The notes under the pieces: model-generated
The model's database searches: none
Told to the model about the DNA's origin: nothing
What the model saw: only the letters and a program-made list of their open reading frames with translations
Shown here: positions 12,392 through 23,909 of the stretch, piece after piece
How the letters are laid out: each line of letters opens with the position of its first letter
Position numbering within the stretch: the stretch's first letter is position 1
NCBI GenBank assembly: GCA_949987705.1
Contig: OX465281.1
Coordinates: 3,078,001 to 3,142,000 of the forward strand
Direction of reading: 5' to 3'
Length of the DNA stretch: 64,000 bases
Source of the DNA: Thereva unica
Taxonomy: Eukaryota > Arthropoda > Insecta > Diptera > Therevidae
Position numbers and translations under genes: made by a program

Positions 12392-12588
12392 TCAGTTGTA
12401 GTCCTCAATGAGAGCATCGTGCAGCCAGGAGGGGCTGTGGTCGGGCAGCGCCGGAGAACGGGCCTCGGGGTCCGGTCGTAAAGGCAGCGCTACATCGCCG
12501 CTAGCCACACCGCGCGTACCACACATCAAATTACGCCGCTCGACGTGGAAGGGATGGTCATCGGCTGGATTTCCCAGAGCGCCCCTAT
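12392..12588 (-). CDS. Possible terminal exon of unidentified minus-strand gene (exon C)
   Basis: In a GC-rich island the minus strand has a plausible acceptor (TTACTTTGCTAG), then 65 codons in phase 1 ending in TGA. The product includes DDHPFHVERRNLMCGTRG and ends SWLHDALIEDYN. Its entry phase (1) and first codon pattern (..AT) match exons A and B, so it could be an alternative last exon that truncates the product before exon A. No polyadenylation signal was found close by, and the open frame may simply reflect high GC. I do not recognise the peptide. Confidence 0.3.
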
Positions 12589-12592
12589 CTAG

Positions 12593-14077
12593 CAAAGTAA
12601 CGCGGACCGGGCTCCACTGAACCTGAGCCTCCTCCGAAACGAGCCCTCGTCGTGCTCTCAAATTAACCGCGCTCCGGCAGCGCGGCCGCCCGTTCTCCCC
12701 AAATGAAATTATGATATAATTTGGAGATTAGAGTAATTACAAGTTAAATAAATTGCCAGCGTTTTAGATAAAAAATTTCGACAATTTTTTCCCACCGCCG
12801 ACCGCCGTGGAGCCACCCCCGCCCTGGACCGTTTTTTCCTTCCTGTTCTTTTTTGTCGGAATCGTTTCTCGGTGCGGAGACACTTTCATGGGTGGCGGGC
12901 GGGGGGTGTGCCGGCGGAATGAAGGACGAAGGACGGAGGGAATTTTTGGGGCACGTTGCGTCTTTTGCCTTTTGGGGCTCTGACATTCATTGGACAAGGG
13001 GCGGCTGGATGGCGAATCTAATCCAGGTGAAAGGCAATGGGCATTGTTGTGGGAGAAGGAAACGTGGAAAATGTGTCCCATGGGTGCAAACAGGTGAATT
13101 AACAAAAAAAGAAAAACTCGAAAAGTAGATTTCTCTGTTTGCAGTTGTTGTTCTTGTATCAAATAATTACTCAGGCGGACGAAACTTTGCCAAGGAAGTG
13201 CTGATATCGAGGAGGGAAGAAAGAGATTTCCCAGATAATTTTTTTCTGCCTCTTCTTTTTTCTGTTTTGTTTTGTATTTTTTTTTTCATTTTTTTTTGTT
13301 GACGCCTAGAGGTCGGCAACTTTGAAATATTCCGGGTTATAGGTTATTCCGGGAGATGGCACGTAAATGATAGCGCGCACCCTTCATAGGAATTTAAGAT
13401 AATCACTGACCGAACTTTAATGGCTGCAGATGGCAATTGGACAATTTCTGATAGAACAAAATCCATTCCTTTATTAATGCTGAATACGTTAACGGCAAAT
13501 CAATTTAATAAATCAATTTAATAAAATCAATACGGACGGAGTTTTGGTGATGAGTTCCTGGTGGAAATTTTAAATTAAATGAAAAGTGAAAAATTGTAGT
13601 TAAGGCAAAATTGAGTGTTTTGGTTTTGCTTGATTTAGAATTGAATAGGTTTTTGCTATAATGCAACACAATTCTATTTTTTTTTTGCTCAATTGCGACA
13701 CTGCGATGCTACCCTTGACCAAAGTGCTCCGCACGCCAGACAAAGCAGGCAGATAGCTATTGAGGAGGGAAGGAGGAAGAAGGAAAATATATCTGGGCTA
13801 TCTGGTCTGTAATATTTGGGCTGTCTAGGTCTATCAGGTCAAGTCTGAGCTGTGTGTCTCAAAATTAACCCTAGCTCTTAGCAATTACTCAAATTTACAC
13901 TAATCATGGTAGGTATGACTCATCCGAACATGATATTGCACTTAAACTGCATTGCATACCTCCAGGCACCAAAAGCTCACATTAGCACGGACATAAACCC
14001 CCAGCTTCTAGGCAAAGATAGAGGAGCGATTCGCACCTGGTGGTGCAGGATCCCTCTAGCTATACTACTAACTTCGT
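12593..14077. other. Non-coding stretch
   Basis: No supported gene. Contains T-rich runs at 13230-13300 and several GC-driven open frames at 12740-13160 without domains. Confidence 0.4.
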
Positions 14078-14140
14078 CTTCTTCTTCCAATGGCGCTACA
14101 ACCCAACTCGAGCCTTGGCCTTCTCTAATCTTTCCTCCAG
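14075..14140 (-). mobile_element. 3' end fragment of a LINE (GAA-tailed family)
   Basis: CTTCTTCTTCC followed by GGCGCTACAACCC..CTCGAGCCTTGGCC matches the 3' end that follows RTE-like LINEs in many insects, read here on the minus strand with a GAA-repeat tail. Similar pieces lie at 35605-35680 and beside the LINE relic at 56047. Confidence 0.4.
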
Positions 14141-14160
14141 TGTTCTCTATTACTCGCAGT

Positions 14161-14310
14161 GAAGGACAATTGAAAAAGACACAAACACTCTGTAGAGTTC
14201 CTTTAATATATAAAACTGAAGGCACCGAAAATCGTTCTCACTTTTTTTCTGAGATTGCGGCGGGTGCAAATGCAGCAATTGCACATATGAATTCACCCCC
14301 CCCCCCCCTC
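14161..14310 (-). mobile_element. hAT-type MITE relic, copy 1
   Basis: On the minus strand it shares GGTGCAA.TG.TGCA.TTGCACC.G.CGCAAT and the internal block TATATTAAAGGAACT..ACAGAGTG with the copy at 14497-14656. It belongs to the family defined by the complete element at 46765-47001. The outer end is degraded into a C-run (about 14289-14303). Confidence 0.55.
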
Positions 14311-14496
14311 ACTGCCTTTTTCCTATCAGGATTAACTTGGGGGTCTTGCTTTTTGTGCTGAGTTTGTTTGCGCTTTAACTTCACAAAATTCTCCAGCTAA
14401 TACTATCTAATGCTTCAGGATGTTTTTCGGTGTTAGCTGCACTTCCCTAACTATTTCCTGGACATAGAAGGCGGAAGGACTTCCTGGACACCGTGC

Positions 14497-14656
14497 AGAA
14501 GACAATGGGAAAAGGCACCGGCACTCTGTGCAGTTCCTTTAATATATGGCAATGAAGGCGCGAGATCTCATTTTTCCATTTTTCTTTAAATATTAATTTC
14601 TGGAATTGCGCCCGGTGCAGATGCACTATTTGCACCTATGTAAGCGCCGCCCCTGA
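14497..14656 (-). mobile_element. hAT-type MITE, copy 2
   Basis: Read on the minus strand it starts CAGGGGCGGCGCTTACATAGG, then has the subterminal hairpin GTGCAAATAGTGCA..TGCACCGGGCGCAATT. This matches the left end of the family element at 46765. It lies about 190 bp from copy 1 in the same orientation. The right end is diverged. Confidence 0.6.
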
Positions 14657-15599
14657 TCGCACCGGTCTCATTTTGTAAGTATGAAAAAATTCTACAAATT
14701 TTATAGAAACCTTTCTTTGTACAAAGTCTAGTCGTTTTTTAACCCGAAAAACTGTTTTGGGCCTTTGTTGACGCCATGGTATTTCCGAACATCAAAGGAT
14801 GGTTTGCGCCCTTCCTCATCAACAACTTCCTCACTCCTTGTAACCCTAACTCTCTTCTACATTTGAACTAAGTTTTTTTTAGTTTTTCTATTTTGGTGCG
14901 ATGCCGAGCACAAAAGTACTGCAGCCACTAGCTTGGCCTATTGTACTACACCCCTATACCTCATATTTGTAGGCCATGCCGCCGGTCAGTCTAGCGTCTT
15001 AAACTTAACTGTTCGAGGAGGGTCATGTTGAACAGAATACCACAATCATTATGTTCCCGGTTTTCTACTACACATTGCACCATGATATGACCAAAGACAT
15101 GACGAACTGGACATTTGGTGTCGAAGCACCGAGGAGATGAACGAGAGAAGAACACTCGTTCACGTGCCAGCGCCCACTAGACAACTATCTTCAGACTAAG
15201 TGTCGGGACACTGATAAGCTTCCTAGGTCACACAGGATTACTTGAAACATCCACCACACTGGATTAAACAACACCCAGGTACAGGAGTTTGTGGCATCAA
15301 TACGGCGTGCCAAATCTCCAATTGGGTCTGCGGTCGCACAGAAAGCAGTCCTGCACAAAACTTATCTTAAACTCTCTGACATCCGAGAGAGTGTTCTGTT
15401 ATAATCGACACGAGCATAGGGCGGCTTTGTCAAGAGGTCGCGAAAGCTTTGCACGCAGTAGCTAGGATGTGTCTCTAGTTTTGCCCAATGATGTTAAACT
15501 CACCCATCCGGAACCTGCGATTGAAAGAAAGTGATGAATGATGAATACATGACCTAAGTCTGACCAACTCAACTGTCTTCTTGTTGTTAAGAGTTAGCC

Positions 15600-15790
15600 T
15601 GTATTTTCAAGCTAATAAAGAAAGTTCTCTGGCCGTTTTATTGGAGTTTATTAACCTAAGCGTCAGCTTGCAATGCTTGATATCCCCAATGGCCGGTTCC
15701 GAACCGATAAGTACAGTTCGATAGCACTGATAGGGCATCCACAGTTTCATTACCTTCGAACACCCGATAATGCAAAGTAGATTCACTTGA
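15600..15790 (-). mobile_element. LINE RNase H-domain relic
   Basis: Minus-strand translation contains GNETVDALS (conserved RNase H segment GNE.AD.LA) followed, in another frame, by LIGSEPAIGD, matching the GPEPA.G(V/I)S segment after the RNase H domain of I-group LINEs. Frame changes show decay. No flanking RT was recognised. Confidence 0.4.
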
Positions 15791-15937
15791 TTGAGAATAT
15801 CCAACTCATCAATCCCAAACTGGTTTAGACTTGGTCGTGCGAGCCTTTACCATTCTGATTATCACTCGGCTGTCAGAGAGATCGTTCTTCGTTTGATCAT
15901 TTCTTAGAATGGACCGTTCTTAAGTTTTTAAAATAGC

Positions 15938-16195
15938 CAAGGGCGGTGTTTTCATAAGTGTGAATGGTGCATTTGCACCGGGCGCCATTGCACGGGGGCG
16001 CAATTTCAAAAATTTAAATTAAAAAAAAAATTGAAAAACTATAAAAAGTACTTCTCTCATCAAAAGAGTGCTTGTGTCTTTGTACTTCAATGCGATCAAA
16101 AAAAAAAGAAAGAGGGGCGCAACATTGGCAGACTGCACCGGGCGCAAAATACCAAAAACTGCACTTGGAACACGGAACCCGACTCCAGGTGCCGG
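15938..16195 (+). mobile_element. hAT-type MITE, copy 3
   Basis: Begins CAAGGGCGGTGTTTTCATAA and carries the family hairpin GGTGCATTTGCACCGGGCGC, then GGGCGCAATTTC, GTGTCTTTGTA, AATGCGATCAAAAAA and GGGGCGCAACAT, all in the same order as the element at 46765-47001. The left terminus departs slightly from the consensus. The right end appears replaced (the sequence after 16155 no longer matches), and no 8-bp duplication could be found. Confidence 0.65.
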
Positions 16196-16199
16196 CACC

Positions 16200-17499
16200 C
16201 TAGCCTACCTCTGTCTTGTACTCGTGGTTCATACGAAACCACTTTGAAATATCTTTTAGGAAATCCCCGGATATCCTTTGTCGTATGTTCCCGAAAGGGA
16301 GCTTAACCTTTGATATCTTGCGATACGTCCTTCGATAAAGCGCTGCCCTTACGGCGGATTTCTGAAGCTACAATACTTCAAGTTCTGCCAGAAAAAATGT
16401 TGTTCTTCGTAACATAAAGACTCACTTTATCACGAAAATCTGTTGAAAACTCCGTACAACTAAAAACGCCCAAACTGAAGTTCAGACCATTAACGAGAGC
16501 AGCAACAAAGTAGTTTCGGCAAACAAGAGTACAACTAATAAAACAGCGAACAATTAAGCAAAAATTTTGGCTTTAAACATCGCCGCCCCCCCTGGCCCCC
16601 CGAAAAATCCATTTATTTTAGAAACTCAATTCTGCATCCTTGACAATTCGACCTTCATGCCACCCAGCGACTACCGAATACCGATATCACATATCTCCAG
16701 CAATTGGAAGTTCCTTCCAAATAACTCTCCTCCGTCCCCGAAGACTTCGAATTCCCTAAGACTGAAAACTCAAAACGACAAATCCAAAAAGTTTTCGTGT
16801 ATCACTCTCACCGCAAGAAGTCGTGGGATGGGGCGGCCATGGAAGCCGAACCGTATATATCCAAATCCATATATCCCGAGCAGCAGCAGCAAGGCAGCTT
16901 CACTCAAAACCATAAGAAGAGGGCATACACACGTCCCGTGTTGTGTAATTTTCACCCGCCACTGTTGCTCCCAAGGCAGGGCATAAATATAAATTTATAT
17001 GAGAGCCCCCCAGTACAGTGGGGCCCTCCCATAGTTTACTGGAGCCCTGATGATGATGTTCGGTACGGGATTTCCCTGGGGACCCAATGAAGGCACAGAA
17101 CTATACACCCAAGTGCCATCACAGAACAAACACAGACGCAGCACGACGAGCGCTACGATACACAGCAACAGCAGCAATGGCAACAACAACAGCACATCGG
17201 AGTCCCTGGCATCTCACAAAACCCCCATATACCACCAGAGGCGGAGGAATACGCATGAACCCGAATTCATAGAGGATACCTCCTCGGTGCTGTACTACCG
17301 GAATTATCCTCCACCACTGGGGATATGCTCGTAAGTCGTGCCGGGGGGTGCGGGGCACAGGCGGGGGCAGGGTTGACAGTATGTATTTTTGGAGCCGGAT
17401 GCGAGGCTTTAAAAGCTTCGGCAGAAAAACTTTCGCATTCGCCCGTCCGTCGTCGTCGGTGGCCGCCCCCGAAGGTCCTGCAACGAGAAATATACCAAC
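16200..17499. other. Non-coding stretch
   Basis: No supported gene. GC-richer sequence with CAG/CAA-type triplet runs (16870-16900, 17160-17195), which create open frames on both strands without recognisable domains. It lies directly 3' of candidate exon B in minus-strand terms. Confidence 0.4.
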
Positions 17500-17601
17500 C
17501 GTCACCGTTCTGATCGTCCTCGTCACTATCCACATCGCTGGCCGCTTCCTCCTTGGCCTCCACTAGGCTGGTGTCCTGCTGAACCTCTTCCTCGGACCCA
17601 T
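17500..17601 (-). CDS. Probable internal acidic exon of unidentified minus-strand gene (exon B)
   Basis: The minus strand shows a good acceptor (TTAATTTCAG), then 102 bp open in phase 1 and a GTTGGT donor, also phase 1. An alternative donor 6 bp earlier (GTGACG) also keeps the frame. The 34 residues run from DGSEEEVQQDTSLVEAKEE to DVDSDEDDQNGDG, almost a polyacidic linker. Phase and composition match exon A. Reading upstream in gene direction, the nearest candidate first exon is 33343-33630. No homologue is recognised. Confidence 0.5.
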
Positions 17602-18330
17602 CTGAAATTAATTCAAAGAATAACGGTTTTATTATGAAGTGTACCAGATCACAGTATGGGAGCTAGTGAGATTATTCTTCTGGGGTTTCTGCGAAGCCAT
17701 CACAGCATCTTCTCGTAATTGGAGTCAAGTTGTTCCTGAGAAAGTCGGCAGGCACGGCACCAAAGGACCCGGGGAGGCGACATGTGGTGCCGGGAGGGTG
17801 AAGGGGTTCTGCCTGCTAACAGCGGGCGATGGCTCTGGGCTGTGGGAATTTTTTGTAAAAATGAATATTTAAGGACACATGCGTTATTGTGCAGCTCGCG
17901 TCGTCGGCCTGTTTGATGTGATTTGTTTTGGCGTGCGAATTTAATGCGGACAAATTATCGGGACAAAGATGGCGGCGTGTGTGAACATTAAACAAAAGCA
18001 AAGAAAAAAATTGGAGAATGACATTTCAGGTTTCTGGATTCACTACTAGGGGTTGTTCGGTCAGTATGTTATTTTGCATACTAATAGGTGGCGCAATCGT
18101 CAGTTGTGAATGTAGTCATAAAATGCATTTAGATCCTGTTCTGAAAGTGTTCTGACTTTAGTTCGCAGTCAACTTATACAAAGCTGAGCTGATGCTATTC
18201 TCTCTAGGTTAGATGGACATACCCACACTCTTTTCTCTATTTGGGTCTAACACTGGCCCCAAAACTCAAATGGAAGCGAGCATCGAAGTAAAAAAAACCT
18301 GCATAGCTTTCTAAGCCTGTAAAAATACCT
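17602..18330. other. Non-coding stretch
   Basis: No supported gene. If exons A and B are real, this is intron sequence of that gene. Confidence 0.4.
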
Positions 18331-18334
18331 TCGG

Positions 18335-20170
18335 GAAGAGATGGGGTCGCAAGGCAAAGATGGTCCTGTGGGTGGAGGTACGTCCAATCCTCTCTTACGG
18401 TTCGGTGGTGTGCTGACCAGCGCTGTACGTGACCTATGATGCTATAAAACTAGGAAGGATTCTGAGGACGGTAACAATAGGGGCAACAGGGGTGATGAGA
18501 ACATGCTCTATGAAAACTCTATTGTCATAGTAACCTTTTGGACTTGCTACCAGTAGTTTTGGTAGCCACAGCCGCAGACTAGCTTCGCGCTAGATTGGCA
18601 TTTAGAAAGGAATTCGTCTTCGCACTACCCTCAAGAAGAGAATAGCAAAACGTAGACGTCCCAAAAAAGTTTGATCTACCGACAGCTACCGACGGCTCTA
18701 AAAATTTGAAGACGTCGGGCAGGGGTATATACGGAGACCAACCCAGTAAAAATAAGACTAGCCCGTTATTTAACCTGAAACAAGCACGCACAGACTCGGT
18801 CAATACGTCTGCATGGCACCGGAAACAAACACGTACCAATAAAAGCCGCGCGGAATAGTCCAAACGAAGTACGGTACGCTCACACTTTTTCTAGACTAAA
18901 GGGAGCGAAATTGGAACTTTAAGAAATTGTATAGGACGAAGAAAACGGGCGATCATCTTGGTAGCGATAAAGGATGCCATTGGCATACTCAGTAGCCGGG
19001 TTCTCGTTTGTTTAAGTAGGTCAAGCAGCATTGGACGTTGTTAGTACAAAGTTGGAGGACCGCTGGGTAAAACGAAACTCTGATTTAGAATACGGTCGAT
19101 TACGAATACATTACATATTTGTTCGCTATGCGCGCTAATTGCGAGCGCAGTTTCTTTTAAAAAAAATACTTTTCTCGGGCACCAAAAGTGTACTGTAAGT
19201 CAAGTGGAGGTACTAGCGATACTGAAGGCCTGCTAGGTAATGAACCTCAAACCGCGTAGCCTTGGAATTGTTATAGATAGCCAAGCCGAGAGCCAAGAGC
19301 GAATCTGAGCTGAGCTTGATAGGATTAGTAGAATGCATAACGTCTCGTCCGGGGTCCAGGACATATGACGATAGATGAGAACGAGGAAGCCGACGACCTA
19401 GCTAAGCAGGGAGCCTCTCTCCGGGGCTAGTAGATTGAGATAATTAGCAGGTCAATGAGCGGGACCAAAACAGTTACGATTGACTACCTCCTACTATATT
19501 AGCCAGTCAGAGATGGAGCACACTGGACACCCGCATTATCCCCAGAACAACTTGGCCTACCTATAACAAATGAAGAGGAATGCTCCTCCTAAACAGGCCT
19601 CGAAGAGATATTTCCAGAATTAAGGTAATCATGGCGGAGCATTGGTTCATAAGGGACCAGTGCTGCCACAGAATCTCTGTTGCCAGAGTTGCAAGAACGA
19701 ATAGGAAATAAACACTCGTTCTTTTTCCTGTTAAAATGCCCAGCTTTAGCTTAGGCCAAGCAGCGACATGCCTTCACGGTATAAACAGCCTCGGAGTTTC
19801 TACAAAAGAATGAGATCCACTTATTTTTCACATTTTACTATCCAATCTACGCAAGGAGATTCATAGTGGACATCACCCAACCAAATGCATCACAAAAGCG
19901 AGTTAGAATATCCCAGAAAACCTTCGGTAGGCAGATCCAACATTTTTTAAGCCCCAACCTATCGACATGCTACTGGGAGCAGAATTATATTAACAGGAAA
20001 ATCCCAACTGAAGCCCAAACTCCTAAAAGTGCAACATAGCCACACAAGCCTCCATCACTACTTTAGATCGTCAGGACCCTCTAACCGCATAAACCAGGAA
20101 AAACTTGATTGCGAGGAACATTTCCGAGAACAAGCAAACCCGACTGGCCTTGTCCTGTCCAAATTTCAAT
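18335..20170 (+). mobile_element. LOA/I-like LINE relic (RT thumb, RNase H, 3' part)
   Basis: The plus strand reads a thumb segment with PILSYGSVV and ATGVMRTCS (I-group consensus P.L.YGSVVWW, GAMR(T/S)TP). RNase H motif PTDGSK with a nearby GIYG follows at about 18680-18735, and a second RNase H piece, SQVEVLAILKAC, at about 19200. Between them sits dispersed repeat D. The remainder to about 20170 is a decayed 3' section. Many stops; not functional. Confidence 0.55.
18747..19110. repeat. Dispersed repeat family D, copy 2 (splits a LINE RNase H)
   Basis: The longest of three copies. It separates the RNase H motif TDGSK...GIYG from the following RNase H segment EVLAILKAC of the surrounding LINE relic, so the repeat most likely inserted into that element. 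Copies at 10411 and 26523 share the same block order. No terminal inverted repeat or target duplication was found, so the type (SINE, MITE or LINE 3' part) is open. Confidence 0.6.
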
Positions 20171-20274
20171 AAATTTGTTTGTGATCCTTTTTCTGAATTT
20201 GTGAAAAGCTACTGGAAATGTGCGATTTTCATTGGAATCGGAACACAATTGATAAATTAAAGTATGTTTGCGCA

Positions 20275-20372
20275 GCCAGTTTGAATTTCGGCCATTTTAA
20301 ATTTCGAAAATCGGGCTTCGTGGTGCATCTTGGGAGGCCTCCACAGACCATGAAAAATTTAAGCCCTGGTTT
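20275..20372 (+). repeat. Dispersed repeat, plus-orientation copy
   Basis: Counterpart of 2975-3080, with blocks TTTGAATTTCGG, TTTCGAAAATCGGGCTTCG, GTGCATCTTGGGAGG and CAGACCATGAAAAA. No coding frame. Confidence 0.55.
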
Positions 20373-20882
20373 TCTTTACATCGCCTTCGGTATGGGTATC
20401 CAATGAAAGTGTATAACGGAATAGTACAGTAAGCTGGGTGACATCATTTTAAACTTAATATAGAGGTCACTTCAAAATGGCGAATATACCCCTTATGACT
20501 AGGTTGAAAAGTTGCGTCGAGGTAGAGTTGAAATTTCGACCACCGTATATGATGTCGAGTTCAGTTCAGTTTGGGTTGAAATAGAGTTGAACTGAAATCA
20601 AAACATAACCTCAAATTTTTGTGTGAAATTCTCATTTATAGATGCGTAAACACTTTTTAAAAACGGAAGGTAATCAGAATCGATCAGGTAATTTTATATT
20701 CCTGTGCATGCTGTACTCACACAACAAGAATTTCACTACGATAAAATTCGGGTCCTTCCTGTAGGGCTCGCATGAAAAATTCGGAAAAGGATTCAACTGG
20801 AATATTTCTGTTTCGGATTTTTTCATGCGAACGGAGAGAGGGAAAAAGGTGGACTGGATGGAGTTGCCTGAAAAATTATACT

Positions 20883-21019
20883 GTGTAGAATCAGTCTAAG
20901 GTCATAGTACTGAACTTTGACAGCTGTCAGTTTGGGCGTAGTACAGAAGTTGACTCAAAATCGCTTAGACCGGTTCTATACGTTCAACTGTGTTAAAATT
21001 GAACGTGTAGAACCGGTCT
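20883..21019. repeat. Fold-back sequence with GTGTAGAAYCRGTCT units
   Basis: A near-perfect hairpin has 21-nt arms at 20967-20987 and 20999-21019 (one mismatch) around an 11-nt loop. The arm motif GTGTAGAACCGGTCT also occurs in diverged form at 20883-20897, and a TGACAGCTGTCA palindrome lies between. It looks like part of a palindromic MITE or a cruciform-forming relic. Confidence 0.55.
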
Positions 21020-21127
21020 TACATCTCCTTTTTTATGTGGAAAAACTCAGCTTCGTAATCACCCTTTGCGCGCACCAACTAGCCTGACTGAAATTTCCTT
21101 GCCGAAAAATAAACTCTCATCTTGTGT

Positions 21128-21320
21128 AATGATTCTATAAGTTAATACTGTGACGATTATTGCAGTAATGTGTCGCCATCTATTTGAAATAGTTTAAACA
21201 TTGTATGAACTGTGGTTTAAGACTTGGGAAAGCTGTCGAATGCTCCAGAATAGTGTGGAATGATGTGGAGCTTCGATTGGAAACGATTTCTGATGTATAA
21301 ATACAGACGCAACGCTACTT
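21128..21320. repeat. LTR-like dispersed repeat, copy 2
   Basis: Matches 301-520 block by block, including GCAGTAATGTGTCGCCATCTAT and a closing GTATAAATACAGACGCAACG with a TATA-like box. An AATAAA at about 21420 follows. An LTR origin is plausible but unproven. Confidence 0.4.
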
Positions 21321-23900
21321 TTGCACCAAATCGATTTTTCTTCGATTTCAGTTGAAGTCGAAATCGCATTGCTGATCGAGGGTCATTTTCTATTGATGGA
21401 CAACCACTTGCTAATGGAATAAACCGTTTGTAACAATGCGTATGTACTAAAGCATTCCTTCTGTAGGCTTACTTCAAGAGTTTAAAGGTTTTTGAGAATA
21501 TTTTACCTAGTTTCAATAACAAATTTGACTTTTCATCGTGCTCATGTAAGTCGAATATGAACGAAACATTTCAGCCAATATAGCAAAAGAACAATCTCCT
21601 CTTTTAGCACATTTTCCACACATCGAAGCCGCATTAAAATTTAAACTCAATTTTAAAATTCACCAAATTCAACCCTTAAGAAACCTTCTTTCCAAGGGAT
21701 CACAGCACAATCGAAGGAAAAATTAAAATGAATAAACGTCCACCAGGCGCCAATTAAATCAATACCTAAGCCGCCCCGGTAAGCTCCTGATATTGTAGTC
21801 TAGAGATTAGCCCCGTATAACGAATGCAGCCCCCCCGAAAAAAGCATATGACTAACAGTTATTATGACCCACAAAGGACTTTGACTCATTTGAAAGATTT
21901 TTAATCACTTTTGGCCCCGGCTTTGTCGTCCTTTTCTCAATAGCCAACCGGTTCTGCTGTGGCCAGTGGTAATCCAACACGTGAAATCCAGGAATTGCCA
22001 TTAAATTGAATATTTTATGGCAGGTGAGAAGATAAAATTGGAGCTTCAGGCTGTGCCACCACCTTCCTGCGGTAACAGATGAACAGCATAAGCACACGTT
22101 GTTGGCCGAGCCGAGTATACCCACTTCTCGGATATGGCGAACGAACACCACACATCTCTTGACGATGAAGAGACAACGACAACATTATAGGCACCAAGAG
22201 GAGGCCGAAATAGTTGTTCCCGACACTAAGATCAACCCCCGAAGAGGCACTATACTACGTACAGTACACATCCACACACACACCCCCCGTAGCTGGCTGA
22301 AAGATATCATAAGATGCTTGCCGAGGAGATGGGGCCTGGGTGGCAATGGTGGAGAATAAATAAAATTTTTGGTCGTACTCTCCTTTCCCGTAATAATATA
22401 AGCGCCCATATGTATGCATGCGATTTTCATTTTTGTTTAGAGCCCCCCAGAGTGCATTTCGCACTCAGTCAGTTCTTGTGTGTGTGTACGGAGAGGTTCC
22501 TGTGATGCTCCAACGCCAACGTTAGGCGGGGGATCCGACGTGTTAGACTGTTTGGCGCAAACAGTACACGTCATAAATATGTGATACACCAATACATTAT
22601 GCTTCAGAGCACCTCCTGGATTTATGTCCGTCAGCATATCCTTTCGCTTAGGCCGGGGGCAGGGGGCCCCATTTGAGAAATTTGTCCATTGCGATCGTTT
22701 CAATAACGAACAAACGAAAAATTTATTTAGCAGTGGTATAAATTTTAAAATAAACGAATTGAAAGAAAAAAACGGGGGACGGGGCACAAGGGGGCGGGGT
22801 ATTTGTGTTTTTAAACAACAATAAAAAATGGTTTCTAGGAGACGCCGGCTGTGCCATTATACTTGTTGCATTTTGCATCAATTTCGTACTTTGCAGGCTT
22901 GAACTGCTGAGCTATGTCATTTGCCGTACTAATAATAAGTGCGGATAGTGTGAATCGTGTAGTGTGGGATGACGCAAAGCCAAAGGAACTGCAAGGACTG
23001 CTGTTACACAATCGAAAGAGCTGAACTTTGTTCACATCGAGTTGTGTCACCTTGCAGCTTTTAAAGATGGTAATTGTGGCGCCACTTTGTTACTCCACAA
23101 TGAAATAATTTTGTTTGCTCCTAAATGTATGCTTCATGCCTTTTTCACAATGTCAAAGTGCAACTTTTCGAACATAATTTACTAAATTTCAATAAAACCT
23201 CCTAAATTAAAAAAAAATGGAAAAGAAACTAACAAGCGAATCGTCGACCTTTGGCTATAACTTTTGTTTGGAAGAACTTGAATTGGTACAACAATTCAGT
23301 GCGACAAACAGATGTCACTAGTTAGATTCAATTTGAAACTTAAAGTTTAGTGGAGTAAGCTAGACGAAGCCTGACCTTGGGATGGTGGGGGGGCTTGCAT
23401 GCCTCGAGGTAGCATTAGGATATGTCAGTGAAGGTAAGCTGGTGAACTAGCAAGCCATCAGTAGAGACACTCACGCCGAACAGCCTAATTTCGAAGAGAC
23501 CAAAAAAGCTGGTACACCCTCCCCTCTTTCCTTTTTCCCCTTTCTACACTTCTAAGCCAAGGCGTTTATCATACCTCATGCTAGTGATTAAAGAGTGCTG
23601 GTCGCAAACGGTTCCCTCCGAGCGGTTCTGGCAGGATGGACTTACTTCCGCATTGCTTATAGGATCTTTATGGATTACTAAAGAAAAATCAAAAATAAAA
23701 ACAAAAACTCTCTTGACTCTAGTGTGGAGGCGATCGCGAGCTGAGCTGTACCAGCTATAGTACACCTGCAGAAATACTACCTTCCACTAGGGATGAGCAA
23801 AAATTCGTGCAGTCTTGATCTTGCAGTGTTGTTTGGTCTTGTCTTGGTCTTGCAAGACTTTTTGCTCTTCCTTACCTTTAACTTCGTTAGAGAAAAAGTT
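21321..23900. other. Non-coding stretch
   Basis: No supported gene. Contains a short CA-repeat (about 22270-22285) and a G-rich patch (22640-22800). Open frames here are short and without domains. Confidence 0.4.
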
Positions 23901-23909
23901 ACTCGTCTA

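Noticed and set aside
12042..12620. Plus-strand open frames in the GC-rich island
   Set aside because: Four overlapping frames at once point to composition; the minus-strand segment with a matching acceptor phase is the better candidate.
16567..17334. Open frames of 91-139 codons on the plus strand
   Set aside because: Driven by CAG/CAA triplets and GC content; no recognisable domain.
22437..22787. Minus-strand frame with MDKFLKWG-like text, reminiscent of hAT transposase starts
   Set aside because: Too short and soon interrupted; no zinc-finger or transposase motif.
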